Assembly: GCF_034675845.1 (NCBI RefSeq) | Contig: NZ_JAUCCU010000001.1 | Location: 496,001 to 560,000, forward strand | Direction: 5' to 3' | Origin: Castellaniella sp. | GTDB taxonomy: Bacteria > Pseudomonadota > Gammaproteobacteria > Burkholderiales > Burkholderiaceae_B | Length of the DNA: 64,000 bases | The notes under the pieces: generated by a model | What the model saw: the letters and a program-made list of their open reading frames with translations, nothing else | Told to the model about the DNA's origin: nothing | Database searches by the model: none | Made by a program: the position numbers and the translations under genes | Shown here: one piece after another, positions 6,267-15,815 of the stretch | Numbering within the stretch: the stretch's first letter is position 1 | How the letters are laid out: the number at the start of each line of letters is the position of its first letter

Positions 6267-9176
6267 ATGCTTCTGACCCTGATCCTGGCGATCCCGTTTG
6301 CCGGTAGTCTGTGCGTGGCACTGCTGCCAGCCAATGCACGCCGCTCCGGGGCCTGGATTGCCGGCATCAGCGCCCTGGCCTGCCTGATCCTGACGCTGCT
6401 GCTGACGCCCGAGCTCGCCGCCAGCGGACTGATCAAACTCAGCATTCCCTGGATTCCATCCCAAGGCGTGGACCTGACCCTGCGCCTGGACGGCTACGCC
6501 TGGCTGTTCGCCATCATCATATCGGCCATGGGGGCGCTGATTGCCCTATATGCCCATTACTACCTCTCGGCCCAGGACCCGGCCCCCCGGTTTTTTGCCT
6601 TTCTGCTCAGTTTCATGGGGGCCATGCTGGGGGTGGTTCTGGCGGGAAACCTTATCCAGTTGATCGTCTTTTGGGAACTCACCAGCCTGTCGTCCTTCAT
6701 GCTGATCGGCTATTGGCAGCATCGACCAGAGGCACGGCGCGGCGCGCGCATGGCACTGTTGATTACCGGCGGCGGGGGCTTTTGCCTGCTGGCCAGCATG
6801 CTCATCATCGGCCATATCGTGGGCAGCTACGACCTCGATGCCGTGCTGGCTGCCGCCGATCGCATCCGCGGCCACCACTGGTACCCCATTTTGTTGGTGC
6901 TGCTGGCGCTGGGCGCACTGACCAAAAGCGCACAATTTCCCTTTCATTTCTGGCTGCCCAACGCCATGGCCGCCCCCACCCCAGTATCGGCCTATCTGCA
7001 CTCGGCCACCATGGTCAAGGCGGGCGTATTCCTGCTGGCGCGTTTCTGGCCGATTTTCTCTGGCACCGATTGGTGGACCTGGATCATTGGCGGGGCGGGT
7101 CTCTGTTCTCTGCTGTTGGGGGCTTATGCGGCCACCTTCCAGCGCGACATGAAAAGCGTGCTGGCCTATTCCACCATCAGCCACCTGGGCCTGATCACCC
7201 TGCTGCTGGGCATGAACAGCCCCCTGGCCCTGGTGGCCGCCGTCTTCCACATGATCAACCATGCCACGTTCAAAGCATCCTTGTTCATGGCCACCGGGAT
7301 CGTCGACCACGAAAGCGGCACCCGCGACTTGACCCGCCTGTCCGGCCTGCGCACCCTGATGCCCCTGACCGCCACCCTGGCCATGGTGTCGGCGGCTGCG
7401 ATGGCGGGCGTGCCTTTGCTCAATGGCTTTATCTCCAAAGAAATGTTCTTTGCCGAAACCGTGTTTATCACTGGACACTGGTTTACCCGCTGGGGCCTGC
7501 CCCTGGCGGCCGTCATCGCGGGCGCCTTCAGCGTGGCATATTCGCTGCGCCTGGTGTTGCAGGTGTTCTTTGGCCCGCCCGCCACAGACCTGCCGCGCAC
7601 CCCGCACGACCCGGCGCGCATGATGCTGATTCCCTGCACGGTGCTGGTCATCATCTGCCTGGCCGTCGGGATTTTCCCTGAATTCACGCTGGGCAAGACC
7701 CTGCAACTGGTCATGCACGGTCTGCTCGGCGAGCAGGTTCCGGCATTCGACCTGCAGGTCTGGCACGGCATCAACCTCCCCCTGATCATGAGCTTCGTCG
7801 CCTTGCTGGGCGGGATAGGTTTGTATCTGGGCCTGCGTCAGCGCGACCAGCGCACGCCAGGTCAGGTGCCCATCATCTATCGATTTGATGGCCGCCAGAG
7901 CTTCGAGCTGGCCCTGGAAGCCATCGATGACTGGTCGGCCCGGCTGCTGGCCCGCTTACAGACACAACACCTGCAGCTCCAGGTATTGCTGCTGGTTCTC
8001 AGCACGCTGATCGTCGCTATTCTGCCCCTTTGGGCGGGCGGCTGGTGGCCGGGGACGCCCGTTCAGCCCACCGCCTTGCAGTGGTCTTTCGGACTGATGT
8101 GGCTGACGGGCGGGGCTTGTGCCATGGCAGCCGCCTATCAGGCAAAATACCACCGCACCGCATCCCTGATGCTGGCCGGCGCCACGGGCCTGATCACCTG
8201 CATCACCTTCGCCTGGCTATCCGCCCCTGATCTGGCCCTGACGCAGTTGACCGTCGAAGTAGTCACCACCGTGCTGATTTTGCTGGGTCTGCGCTGGCTG
8301 CCGCTGCGGGTGGACGAATTCCCCGGGCTCACCCCCTGGCGTACTCGCTGGCGCCACCGCCGCGACCTGGCCGTGGCGGTGGCCGGCGGCACAGGCTTGG
8401 CGATTCTTGCCTATGTCATGATGACCCGCCCCGCTTCCCATGAAACGATTTCCGGCTTTTTTGTCGAGCAGGCTTGGCCACTGGGCGGCGGCGCCAACGT
8501 GGTCAATGTCATTCTGGTGGATTTCCGAGCCTTCGATACGTTTGGCGAAATCACGGTGCTGGCCACCGTGGCCCTTAGCGTCTATGCCCTGCTGCGACGT
8601 TTCCGCCCGCCTGCCGAAGCCCTGATCATGCCGCCCTACCTGATGGGCATTCTGCCCCATCCGGCCGACAGTGAAACCGCTAACCTGAAGGCCCCCCTGC
8701 CCACGGGCCTGATGCGCGTGCCAGCCGTGCTGGTGCGCCTGCTGCTGCCGGTATCTACCCTGATTTCTCTGTATTTTCTGCTGCGCGGGCACAACCTGCC
8801 CGGCGGCGGTTTTGTCGGCGGCCTGGTCATGGCCACCGGCATCATCTTGCAGTACATGGTCGGGGGCATTCTGTGGGTTGAAGCCCGGCCCCTGATCCGG
8901 CCCCAGACCTGGATCGCCCTGGGCCTGCTACTGGCGGGGCTGGCCGCCATGTCGGTCTGGTGGATGGGACAGCCGCTGCTCTCGTCCTACAGCCTGGATC
9001 TGGTCCTGCCGCTAGTCGGCAGCATGCACCTGTCCAGCGCCCTGTTCTTCGACCTGGGGGTCTATATGCTGGTGGTGGGTTCCACCATCCTGATGCTGAT
9101 CGCCCTGGCCCACCAGTCCCTGCGTTTCCATCGCAACATCACCGAACCGGCCGATGCGCCGCTTGTGGAGTCCTGA
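6267..9176 (+). CDS. mnhA: Mrp Na+(K+)/H+ antiporter, fused A and B subunits
   Basis: 969 aa. The N-terminal two thirds is an NuoL/MrpA-like proton-translocating subunit (FWELTSLSSFMLIGYW, KSAQFPFHFWLPNAMAAPTPVSAYLHSATMVKAG, the lysine/histidine channel residues of this family). After about residue 840 comes an MnhB domain (LLPVSTLISLYFLLRGHNLPGGGF). Fusion of A and B is normal in proteobacterial Mrp systems. The ATG at 6267 has no obvious ribosome site; an in-frame TTG at 6240 is the alternative. First gene of an operon that continues through mnhG with 4 bp overlaps. Confidence 0.93.
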   Translation: MLLTLILAIPFAGSLCVALLPANARRSGAWIAGISALACLILTLLLTPELAASGLIKLSIPWIPSQGVDLTLRLDGYAWLFAIIISAMGALIALYAHYYLSAQDPAPRFFAFLLSFMGAMLGVVLAGNLIQLIVFWELTSLSSFMLIGYWQHRPEARRGARMALLITGGGGFCLLASMLIIGHIVGSYDLDAVLAAADRIRGHHWYPILLVLLALGALTKSAQFPFHFWLPNAMAAPTPVSAYLHSATMVKAGVFLLARFWPIFSGTDWWTWIIGGAGLCSLLLGAYAATFQRDMKSVLAYSTISHLGLITLLLGMNSPLALVAAVFHMINHATFKASLFMATGIVDHESGTRDLTRLSGLRTLMPLTATLAMVSAAAMAGVPLLNGFISKEMFFAETVFITGHWFTRWGLPLAAVIAGAFSVAYSLRLVLQVFFGPPATDLPRTPHDPARMMLIPCTVLVIICLAVGIFPEFTLGKTLQLVMHGLLGEQVPAFDLQVWHGINLPLIMSFVALLGGIGLYLGLRQRDQRTPGQVPIIYRFDGRQSFELALEAIDDWSARLLARLQTQHLQLQVLLLVLSTLIVAILPLWAGGWWPGTPVQPTALQWSFGLMWLTGGACAMAAAYQAKYHRTASLMLAGATGLITCITFAWLSAPDLALTQLTVEVVTTVLILLGLRWLPLRVDEFPGLTPWRTRWRHRRDLAVAVAGGTGLAILAYVMMTRPASHETISGFFVEQAWPLGGGANVVNVILVDFRAFDTFGEITVLATVALSVYALLRRFRPPAEALIMPPYLMGILPHPADSETANLKAPLPTGLMRVPAVLVRLLLPVSTLISLYFLLRGHNLPGGGFVGGLVMATGIILQYMVGGILWVEARPLIRPQTWIALGLLLAGLAAMSVWWMGQPLLSSYSLDLVLPLVGSMHLSSALFFDLGVYMLVVGSTILMLIALAHQSLRFHRNITEPADAPLVES

Positions 9177-9180
9177 ACAC

Positions 9181-9522
9181 ATGGAATGGATTCTATCCCT
9201 GGCTATCGGCGTCCTGGCGGGTTCCGGCATCTGGCTGCTGCTGCGCCCCCGTACTTTTCAGTTCATCATGGGGCTGGCACTGCTGTCCTATGCCGTCAAT
9301 CTGTTCATCTTTGCCATGGGCCGCCTGCGACTGGATGCCCCTCCGGTGATCGACCCGAACTGGGCCGACCCCGCCCGCTATGCCGACCCCCTGCCCCAGG
9401 CGCTGGTGCTCACGGCCATCGTCATCGGCTTTGCCACCACCGCCCTGTTTCTGGTGGTGCTGCTGGCTTCGCGCGGCATGAGCGACACCGATCACGTTGA
9501 CGGCGAGGAACACCGCCCATGA
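9181..9522 (+). CDS. mnhC: Mrp antiporter subunit C (NuoK-like)
   Basis: 113 aa, three membrane spans, with the NuoK/MnhC features GLALLSYAVNLFIFAMG and DPLPQALVLTAIVIGFATTA. Starts 5 bp after mnhA and overlaps mnhD by 4 bp (ATGA). Works in the membrane module of the multisubunit cation/proton antiporter. Confidence 0.93.
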   Translation: MEWILSLAIGVLAGSGIWLLLRPRTFQFIMGLALLSYAVNLFIFAMGRLRLDAPPVIDPNWADPARYADPLPQALVLTAIVIGFATTALFLVVLLASRGMSDTDHVDGEEHRP

Positions 9523-11141
9523 TGTCCTGGCTATCTCACTTGACGGTATTGCCGGTTCTGATCCCCATGCTGATCAGCGCCCTGATGCTGTTGACCCGTG
9601 ACAACCAGCGCAAGCTGCGCATCGGACTGGGCGGGCTGTCGCTGCTATTGCAGATCCTGACGGCCCTGGCCCTGATTCGGGCCACCCAAGGCATAGGCGG
9701 GTCTCTCTGGCCCGATGATATCGGGGTCTACCGGCTGGGTAATTGGGCCGCTCCTTTCGGCATCGTTCTGGTGGCCGACCGGCTCTCGGCCCTGATGCTG
9801 GGCCTGACCGCCGTGCTGGGTCTATCTACCTGGCTATATGCCACCGCCCGCTGGGATCGTGCCGGCAGCCATTTTTATCCGCTGTTCCAACTGCAGCTGA
9901 TGGGGCTGAACGGCGCTTTTCTGTCCGGTGATCTGTTCAATCTGTTCGTCTTCTTTGAAATTCTACTGACCGCGTCCTACGGCCTGCTGCTGCATGGCTC
10001 GGGCAAGCGCCGCGTCAGTGCCGGACTGCACTATATTGGCGTGAACCTCATCGCTTCCTTCCTGCTGCTGATTGCCATTGCCCTGATCTATGGCTTGACC
10101 GGCACACTGAACATGGCCGACCTGGCGGTGCGTGCCCTGACCCTGGAGGGCGCCGACCGCCAATTGTTCGATGCAGCGGCCGCCATCCTGGGGGTGGCCT
10201 TTCTGATCAAGGCTGCCGCCTGGCCCCTGAACTTCTGGCTGCCCAATGCCTACTCCGAGGCCTGCGCGCCGGTAGCGGCCCTGTTTGCCATCATGACCAA
10301 GGTCGGCATCTATGCCCTGCTGCGCATCGGTGCGCTGTTGCTGCCTGCAGGTGCTCCGGCGGCCTTTGGCGGGGCCTGGATGTTCCCGGCAGGCATTGCC
10401 ACGCTAGCCTTCGGCACCCTGGGCATGGTGGCCAGCACCCAGCCGCGGCGTATTGCCGCCTACGCCATCATCACATCCTCAGGCACTTTATTCGCCGCCT
10501 TGGGCATGCCGGGAGTCACCCTCACGGGGCCGGCCCTGTATTACCTGCTCAGTTCGGTACTGGCCCTGGCCGCCTTATTGCTGCTGCTGGAACTTGCCGA
10601 GCGCAGTCAATCATTTGGCTCGAACCTGCTGGCCATCACCCAGGAAGCCTACGAGACCGACGAACCTGATGCCACCAGCCTGTCCGAACAAGTGGTGGGC
10701 ACCCCGCTGCCGGCCACCATGGCATTCCTGGGGCTAAGCTTCTTTGCCTGCGCCCTGCTGATTATCGGCCTGCCGCCGCTGTCGGGTTTTGTCGCGAAAT
10801 TCTCGCTGCTGTCCGCCGCACTGCAAACCGCCGAGACCGGCGCACCGACCTTCAATGTCTGGCTGCTGGTCATCACCATGCTGGGGTCCGGGCTGGCCTG
10901 CCTGATGGCCATGACCCGTTGCGGGGTCCGACTGTTCTGGATTCCGGAAGACCTTCAGGTGCCCACACTGCGCATCAGCGAAGTCACACCGATTTTATTT
11001 CTGCTGCTGGCCTGCGCCGCCCTGACCATCCAGGCGGGTCCTGTCATGAGCTACCTGGAAGACACTGCCCATTATCTGGACCAGCCCCAGCGCTACGTCC
11101 AGTCCGTGCTGGGCAGCCAAGCCCCCGGAGGGCAGCCATGA
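9519..11141 (+). CDS. mnhD: Mrp antiporter subunit D (NuoM/N-like)
   Basis: 540 aa, about fourteen spans, a proton-channel subunit of the NuoL/M/N family: GDLFNLFVFFEILLTASYGLLLHG holds the conserved membrane glutamate, and KAAAWPLNFWLPNAYSEACAPVAALFAIMTKVG holds the conserved lysines. Overlaps mnhC and mnhE by 4 bp each. Confidence 0.93.
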   Translation: MMSWLSHLTVLPVLIPMLISALMLLTRDNQRKLRIGLGGLSLLLQILTALALIRATQGIGGSLWPDDIGVYRLGNWAAPFGIVLVADRLSALMLGLTAVLGLSTWLYATARWDRAGSHFYPLFQLQLMGLNGAFLSGDLFNLFVFFEILLTASYGLLLHGSGKRRVSAGLHYIGVNLIASFLLLIAIALIYGLTGTLNMADLAVRALTLEGADRQLFDAAAAILGVAFLIKAAAWPLNFWLPNAYSEACAPVAALFAIMTKVGIYALLRIGALLLPAGAPAAFGGAWMFPAGIATLAFGTLGMVASTQPRRIAAYAIITSSGTLFAALGMPGVTLTGPALYYLLSSVLALAALLLLLELAERSQSFGSNLLAITQEAYETDEPDATSLSEQVVGTPLPATMAFLGLSFFACALLIIGLPPLSGFVAKFSLLSAALQTAETGAPTFNVWLLVITMLGSGLACLMAMTRCGVRLFWIPEDLQVPTLRISEVTPILFLLLACAALTIQAGPVMSYLEDTAHYLDQPQRYVQSVLGSQAPGGQP

Positions 11142-11626
11142 GATCCATTCTGCGCTGGTTGCCCTTGCCGGTTTTATTGCTCAGCCTGTGGCTATTGCTG
11201 AATGACAGCTTATCGACCGGACAAATTGCCCTGGGGCTGTCGATTGCTGTTTGCCTCAGCCTGCTGGCACCTATTCTGCGGCCCGTACGGGCCCGCCTGC
11301 GCCACCCCATCACCGCCCTGCGGCTGACGTGGCATGTCGCCTGCGACATCGCCCAATCCAACTATCTGGTCAGCCGCCGCATCCTGCTGGGCGACCGCAC
11401 CCAGGCAAGCCCCGGCTTCCTGGACATCCCCCTGCGCATCCAAGACCCCCACGGACTGGCGGCCCTGGCCTGCATCGTCACCTTTACCCCAGGCACGGTC
11501 TGGTCCGGGCACGACACACAGCGCAATATCCTGACCCTGCATGTGTTGGACCTCAGCGACGCAGCCGCCCTGACCCTGGTCATCCAGGAACGCTACGAGC
11601 ACCCACTGATGGAGATCTTCGAATGA
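11138..11626 (+). CDS. mnhE: Mrp antiporter subunit E
   Basis: 162 aa, MNHE family: two N-terminal spans, then a cytoplasmic domain with the conserved TFTPGTVW motif (ACIVTFTPGTVWSGHD) and a terminal RYEHPLMEIFE. Overlaps mnhD and mnhF by 4 bp, showing translational coupling. Confidence 0.92.
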   Translation: MRSILRWLPLPVLLLSLWLLLNDSLSTGQIALGLSIAVCLSLLAPILRPVRARLRHPITALRLTWHVACDIAQSNYLVSRRILLGDRTQASPGFLDIPLRIQDPHGLAALACIVTFTPGTVWSGHDTQRNILTLHVLDLSDAAALTLVIQERYEHPLMEIFE

Positions 11627-11910
11627 CTAGCACCCTGATCCTGAATTGGGCCATCGGGTTTGCCCTGCTGTGTTTCGTGCTGGGCCTGGCCTGCGCCGCC
11701 ATCCGTCTGATGCGTGGCCCCCGGGCCGAAGACCGCATCCTGGCCCTGGACACCATTTATATCAACGGTATGCTGATCTTGCTGGTCCTGGGCCTGCGCT
11801 TCGAAGCCGGCCTGTATTTCGACGTTGCCCTGCTGATTGCCCTGTTCGGCTTCGTCGGATCGGCATCTCTGGCCAAATTCCTGCTGCGCGGCGAGGTGAT
11901 CGAACCATGA
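11623..11910 (+). CDS. mnhF: Mrp antiporter subunit F
   Basis: 95 aa, three spans, MrpF signature RLMRGPRAEDRILALDTIYING followed by YFDVALLIALFGFVGSASLAKFLLRG. Overlaps its neighbours by 4 bp on both sides. Confidence 0.93.
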   Translation: MTSTLILNWAIGFALLCFVLGLACAAIRLMRGPRAEDRILALDTIYINGMLILLVLGLRFEAGLYFDVALLIALFGFVGSASLAKFLLRGEVIEP

Positions 11911-12233
11911 ATATATTGCCTCTGTGGGCGGCTATCGTGGTGGCCCTGCTGCTGGTTCTGGCGGGCCTGGTCACCCTGATCGGATCGCTGGGTCTATTGC
12001 GTCTGCACAGTTTTTTCGAGCGCATGCACGCGCCCACGCTGGGCATGACCCTGGGTGCTTTCTGTGTGGCCCTGGCCGCTACCCTGGTGGCCAGCCTGCT
12101 TCAGGGTCGGCCGATTTTCCACGAGTGGCTGATTTGCCTGTTTCTATTCATCACGGCCCCGGTCACGGCGATCTTGCTCATGCAAAGCGCCATCAGGCGC
12201 CCCCCACCTGAAGAAAACACGCATCACCCCTAA
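11907..12233 (+). CDS. mnhG: Mrp antiporter subunit G
   Basis: 108 aa, three spans, PhaG/MnhG signature GLVTLIGSLGLLRLHSFFERMHAPT with the family's RMHAPT block. Last gene of the operon; no clear terminator hairpin is visible before the next gene. Confidence 0.93.
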   Translation: MNILPLWAAIVVALLLVLAGLVTLIGSLGLLRLHSFFERMHAPTLGMTLGAFCVALAATLVASLLQGRPIFHEWLICLFLFITAPVTAILLMQSAIRRPPPEENTHHP

Positions 12234-12354
12234 GTCTTTCCGGGCGTCCGCCTGAGCAAATTTGTAACATCATACCTGGGGAAAGTCCGTACACTTATCT
12301 CATGCCCTATGCCGGGCGGGGATTGTGCCCGGATATCACCTAGGAGCGCTCTTC

Positions 12355-12753
12355 ATGCGCCAATCACATTTGATTTCCTTGCGGACCGGCTTGTTGGCAG
12401 TCGGCCTGGGCTGTGCTGTTTTATTCGCCTCAGGCGCACAGGCGGCTGGCCCAGATCAGCAATACCAGCAGGACATCCAACGTTGCGGCACCAACCCGGA
12501 CGTGGATCAAAAAGCCTGCCTAAAAGAAGCCGGCGCTGCCGCCCAGGCCGCCAAAAACGGCCATCTGACCAGCCCATCCGTCCAAGCTGAATCACTGAAC
12601 CGCACCCAGCGCTGTGATGCCCTGTCGGGCACTCAGCGCCAGGATTGTCTGACCCTGATGGACAGCAGCAGCACCGAAACCCAGGGTTCCGTGCTGTCGG
12701 GCGGCGTATTGCGCCAGACGACGATCCCCATCCCAGCTCCCGTCACGCAATAG
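12355..12753 (+). CDS. Small exported protein with four cysteines, function unknown
   Basis: 132 aa with a clear signal peptide (RTGLLAVGLGCAVLFASGAQA) and a short polar mature part containing cysteines in RCGTNPDVDQKACLKEA and RCDALSGTQRQDCL, probably two disulfides. TAGGAG lies 8 bases before the ATG. It is convergent with kup (8 bp apart) and has about 120 bp of leader after mnhG. I do not recognise a named family; similar small periplasmic proteins are common in Bordetella relatives. Confidence 0.75.
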   Translation: MRQSHLISLRTGLLAVGLGCAVLFASGAQAAGPDQQYQQDIQRCGTNPDVDQKACLKEAGAAAQAAKNGHLTSPSVQAESLNRTQRCDALSGTQRQDCLTLMDSSSTETQGSVLSGGVLRQTTIPIPAPVTQ

Positions 12754-12760
12754 GGCTGGA

Positions 12761-14641
12761 TTACAGCTCCATCTGCATGCCCATTTCCACCACCCGGTTA
12801 GGCGGAATCTTATAAAACCGGGTGGTCCGGCTGGCATTGCGCGCCATGAAGGCAAACAAGTGCCGCCGCCAGCTTTGGTACCAAGGCAAGCGGCGCACCA
12901 CGATTACCGTCTGGCGCGACAGAAAATACGAAGTCTGCATGGGTTCCAGATTCAGATCCTTGATTTCGTGAGCGACCTGCTGCAACACCTGGGGCACATT
13001 CGGTTCTTGCTTGAAACCCCAGCGAGCCACTGCCTGCCAACTGCTGCGACTGACCCGCTCGACCTTAAGGCGCTCATTGAATGGCACATACGGCGTATCG
13101 TCCACCTCGATGGTCAAAAACAGCGCCTGCTCGTGCAACACCTTGTTGTGCTTCAGATTATGCAATAAGGCTGGTGGCACAGTGCCCACAATCATGCTCA
13201 TGAATACCGCCGTACCGGGCACCCGTGTCGGTGGATAAGCTTCCAGTGATTCCATGAAGCTGACCAGCGGCTGATGGTCACCTGCCAAGGTATCGTGGAT
13301 GCGCTGGCGACCCTGCTTCCAGGTCATCATCAGCGTCAGAATGACAATCCCCACCATTAAAGGCAGCCAACCGCCTTCGTGCAGCTTCAGGGTATTGGAC
13401 GCGAATAGTAAAACATCGATCAGCAGGAACAGCGCAATCAAGGCCAGCCAGGCGCCGCGCTGCACACCGCGAGCAGCCCGCGGCAAGACTGAAAAAGCCA
13501 GCACTGATGTCATCAACATGGTGCCGGTCACCGCAAAGCCATAGGCATGGGCCAGGCTCTCGGACGAGCGAAATGCCAGGACCAGAGCCAACACAGCCAG
13601 CAACAGCAGCCAATTGACCTTCGGCAGGTAGATTTGGCCTTCTTCGCGGGCAGAGGTATGCAAAATAATCATGCGCGGCCAGTAACCCAGCTGCACCGCT
13701 TGACGCGTCACCGAAAAAGCCCCTGAAATCACCGATTGCGAAGCAATCACCGTGGCCAATGTTGCCAGCCCCACCAGCGGAATCAAGCCCCAGTCTGGCG
13801 CCATCAGAAAAAACGGATTGCGAATCGTCGAAGGATCGCTTAACAACAAGGCACCCTGGCCGAAATAGCACAGCACCAGCGACGGAAAAACCAGGCCAAA
13901 CCAGGCCCGACGAATCGTATTCCGGCCAAAATGCCCCATATCCGCATACAAGGCTTCGGCACCCGTCAGCGCCAGCACCAAGGCGCCCAATGCCAGAAAG
14001 GTCTCCCAGGGGGCATCCACAATGAAACGCGCCGCCCACAGAGGATTGACGGCCTGCAGCACATGCAGTTGCCCAGCCACCCGCCAGGCCCCCATGACCC
14101 CGAGCACCAGAAACCACAGCAACATCACTGGGCCGAACAGGCGGCCGATGGCCTCAGTGCCACGAGACTGCACCATGAACAGCGCCAGCAGCACCACGAC
14201 CGCAATTGGCACTACCCAGGGGTCAAGCTGATGCGAAATGACCCCAATACCTTCAACGGCTGAAAGCACTGAAATCGCGGGGGTAATCATGCTATCGCCA
14301 TAAAACAGGCTGGCCCCAATCAGCCCCATGAAGGTCAAATGCCAGCGCCCCCGCCCGGAACGGCCGCGTTTCGCCAGCTCCATCAAAGCCAAGGTACCAC
14401 CCTCGCCACGGTTATCCGCACGCAACATGCAGGTAACGTATTTCAGGGAAACCACAATGACCAGCATCCAGAACAGGATGGACAGCATCCCAAGAATATG
14501 TTCTGGCGTCGGATCGCCCGACCCCGACAAAGCGACCTTGACGGTATACAGCGGACTGGTGCCGATGTCGCCATACACCACACCCAAAGCCCCCAGCAAC
14601 AAGGCTGCCTGAGGGGTTTGGACACCCGCGTCTTTTTGCAT
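12761..14641 (-). CDS. kup: Low-affinity K+ uptake permease Kup
   Basis: 626 aa. K+/H+ symporter of the KUP/HAK/KT family: GALGVVYGDIGTSPLYTVK at the N-terminus, about twelve spans, and a hydrophilic C-terminal domain ending YKIPPNRVVEMGMQMEL, normal full length. I prefer the ATG at 14641 (AAGGA 7 bases upstream) to the one at 14647. It starts 10 bp after the sensor kinase gene, so it appears to be the third gene of a regulator-kinase-transporter operon. Confidence 0.96.
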   Translation of the reverse strand: MQKDAGVQTPQAALLLGALGVVYGDIGTSPLYTVKVALSGSGDPTPEHILGMLSILFWMLVIVVSLKYVTCMLRADNRGEGGTLALMELAKRGRSGRGRWHLTFMGLIGASLFYGDSMITPAISVLSAVEGIGVISHQLDPWVVPIAVVVLLALFMVQSRGTEAIGRLFGPVMLLWFLVLGVMGAWRVAGQLHVLQAVNPLWAARFIVDAPWETFLALGALVLALTGAEALYADMGHFGRNTIRRAWFGLVFPSLVLCYFGQGALLLSDPSTIRNPFFLMAPDWGLIPLVGLATLATVIASQSVISGAFSVTRQAVQLGYWPRMIILHTSAREEGQIYLPKVNWLLLLAVLALVLAFRSSESLAHAYGFAVTGTMLMTSVLAFSVLPRAARGVQRGAWLALIALFLLIDVLLFASNTLKLHEGGWLPLMVGIVILTLMMTWKQGRQRIHDTLAGDHQPLVSFMESLEAYPPTRVPGTAVFMSMIVGTVPPALLHNLKHNKVLHEQALFLTIEVDDTPYVPFNERLKVERVSRSSWQAVARWGFKQEPNVPQVLQQVAHEIKDLNLEPMQTSYFLSRQTVIVVRRLPWYQSWRRHLFAFMARNASRTTRFYKIPPNRVVEMGMQMEL

Positions 14642-14651
14642 GTTCATGTCC

Positions 14652-15815
14652 TTATTCCACCCGAGTCAGACAAGCACCCCGCCGAGGGCCCGGGAACACC
14701 AGCGTAATCCGTGTACCGTCAAAGGTCGGGCGACTGATGACTTTCCACCAGGCCCCATGCGCCCGCGCGATTTCCCGCACGATCGCCAGCCCCAGTCCAG
14801 CCCCACCCGGCCCGGCATCCGCCGCCCGGTAAAAGGCATCAAAAACACGCTCGATCTCATCAGCCCGAATCCCAGCGCCATCATCCTCGACTGAAAACGA
14901 AGGCGGGTTGGAAATCACCCGCAACTGAATTTCTTGCGCTCCACGGCCATAACGCAAAGCATTATCAATCAAGTTACCCAGCAACTCACCCAGCAGCACG
15001 GGATCGGCATCCACCCAGACAGGCTGTCCAGGCGCCGTCAGTTGCAAGTCGATGGCCTGCGCATGGGCGCGATCCAGCCATTCGGAACCTGCCTGGCGCA
15101 TCCACTCGCATAAGTCCAGCCGCACAAAGCTGTCCTGGGGGCGCAAAGCATGATCGGCCCGCGCCAGAACCAGCAACTGCTGGCCCATGCGGATCATATG
15201 ATCCGTGACGGACTTGATGCGCCCGGCCCGCATGCGGATATCGTCGGCCAGATCCTGACCCAGCATCAGCTCGGATTCGAGCTTCAGGCCGGCCAACGGC
15301 GTGCGCAGCTGATGCGCCGCATGACCGACAAAACGGCGCTGGGCTTGCACGGAGTCATCCAGCCGAACCAATAAATCATTGAAATGATGCACCAAAGGCG
15401 CAATTTCGCCGGGGATGCCCGCCGTATCCAGTGGCTGCAGATCCTCGATGGAGCGTTGACGAATCTGATCGGCCAGACGATTGATGGAGGCCAGCTCAAT
15501 CCGAATCCCTGAAATCAGCACCCAGGCAAACAGCACCACCAACAGCCCCTGCGTCAGCAGCATCATCCAAAACAAGTCGCGCAACAGCCAGGGCTGAGGC
15601 CGGATCACATCGGTCATGACCCAGGTCGCCAATAAATCAATCGCCACCAGAATGAAAAAGGCAGGCAACAGACGGCGCACCAGGCGACGCGCCAGGGAGT
15701 CCCGCGGAATCAGGCGTTCTAGCAGGCCGATGGCAAAGCCACCGGGCATGGGCGGCAAGCCCGGTGCCGACGCAGCCTCTTGCTTGTCGACAGGCCGATC
15801 AGAGAACTCAGACAC
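14652..15815 (-). CDS. Sensor histidine kinase (QseC/TctE type)
   Basis: 387 aa. Two membrane spans around residues 43-65 and 80-105 are separated by only a short loop, so there is almost no periplasmic domain. A HAMP-like linker follows, then the H box (HAAHQLRTPLAGLKLESEL), N box (GELLGNLIDNALRYG), G1 box (VEDDGAGI) and G2 box (GGAGLGLAIVREIARAHG). It begins with GTG and overlaps the response regulator stop by 8 bp. The small periplasmic loop suggests it senses a membrane or cytoplasmic cue; its proximity to kup suggests K+ or osmotic stress, but this is inference. Confidence 0.9.
   Translation of the reverse strand: MSEFSDRPVDKQEAASAPGLPPMPGGFAIGLLERLIPRDSLARRLVRRLLPAFFILVAIDLLATWVMTDVIRPQPWLLRDLFWMMLLTQGLLVVLFAWVLISGIRIELASINRLADQIRQRSIEDLQPLDTAGIPGEIAPLVHHFNDLLVRLDDSVQAQRRFVGHAAHQLRTPLAGLKLESELMLGQDLADDIRMRAGRIKSVTDHMIRMGQQLLVLARADHALRPQDSFVRLDLCEWMRQAGSEWLDRAHAQAIDLQLTAPGQPVWVDADPVLLGELLGNLIDNALRYGRGAQEIQLRVISNPPSFSVEDDGAGIRADEIERVFDAFYRAADAGPGGAGLGLAIVREIARAHGAWWKVISRPTFDGTRITLVFPGPRRGACLTRVE

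Noticed and set aside
6311..7766. Two long frames (plus and minus) inside mnhA
   Set aside because: Pro/Arg/His- or Gln-rich shadow translations of the mnhA gene.
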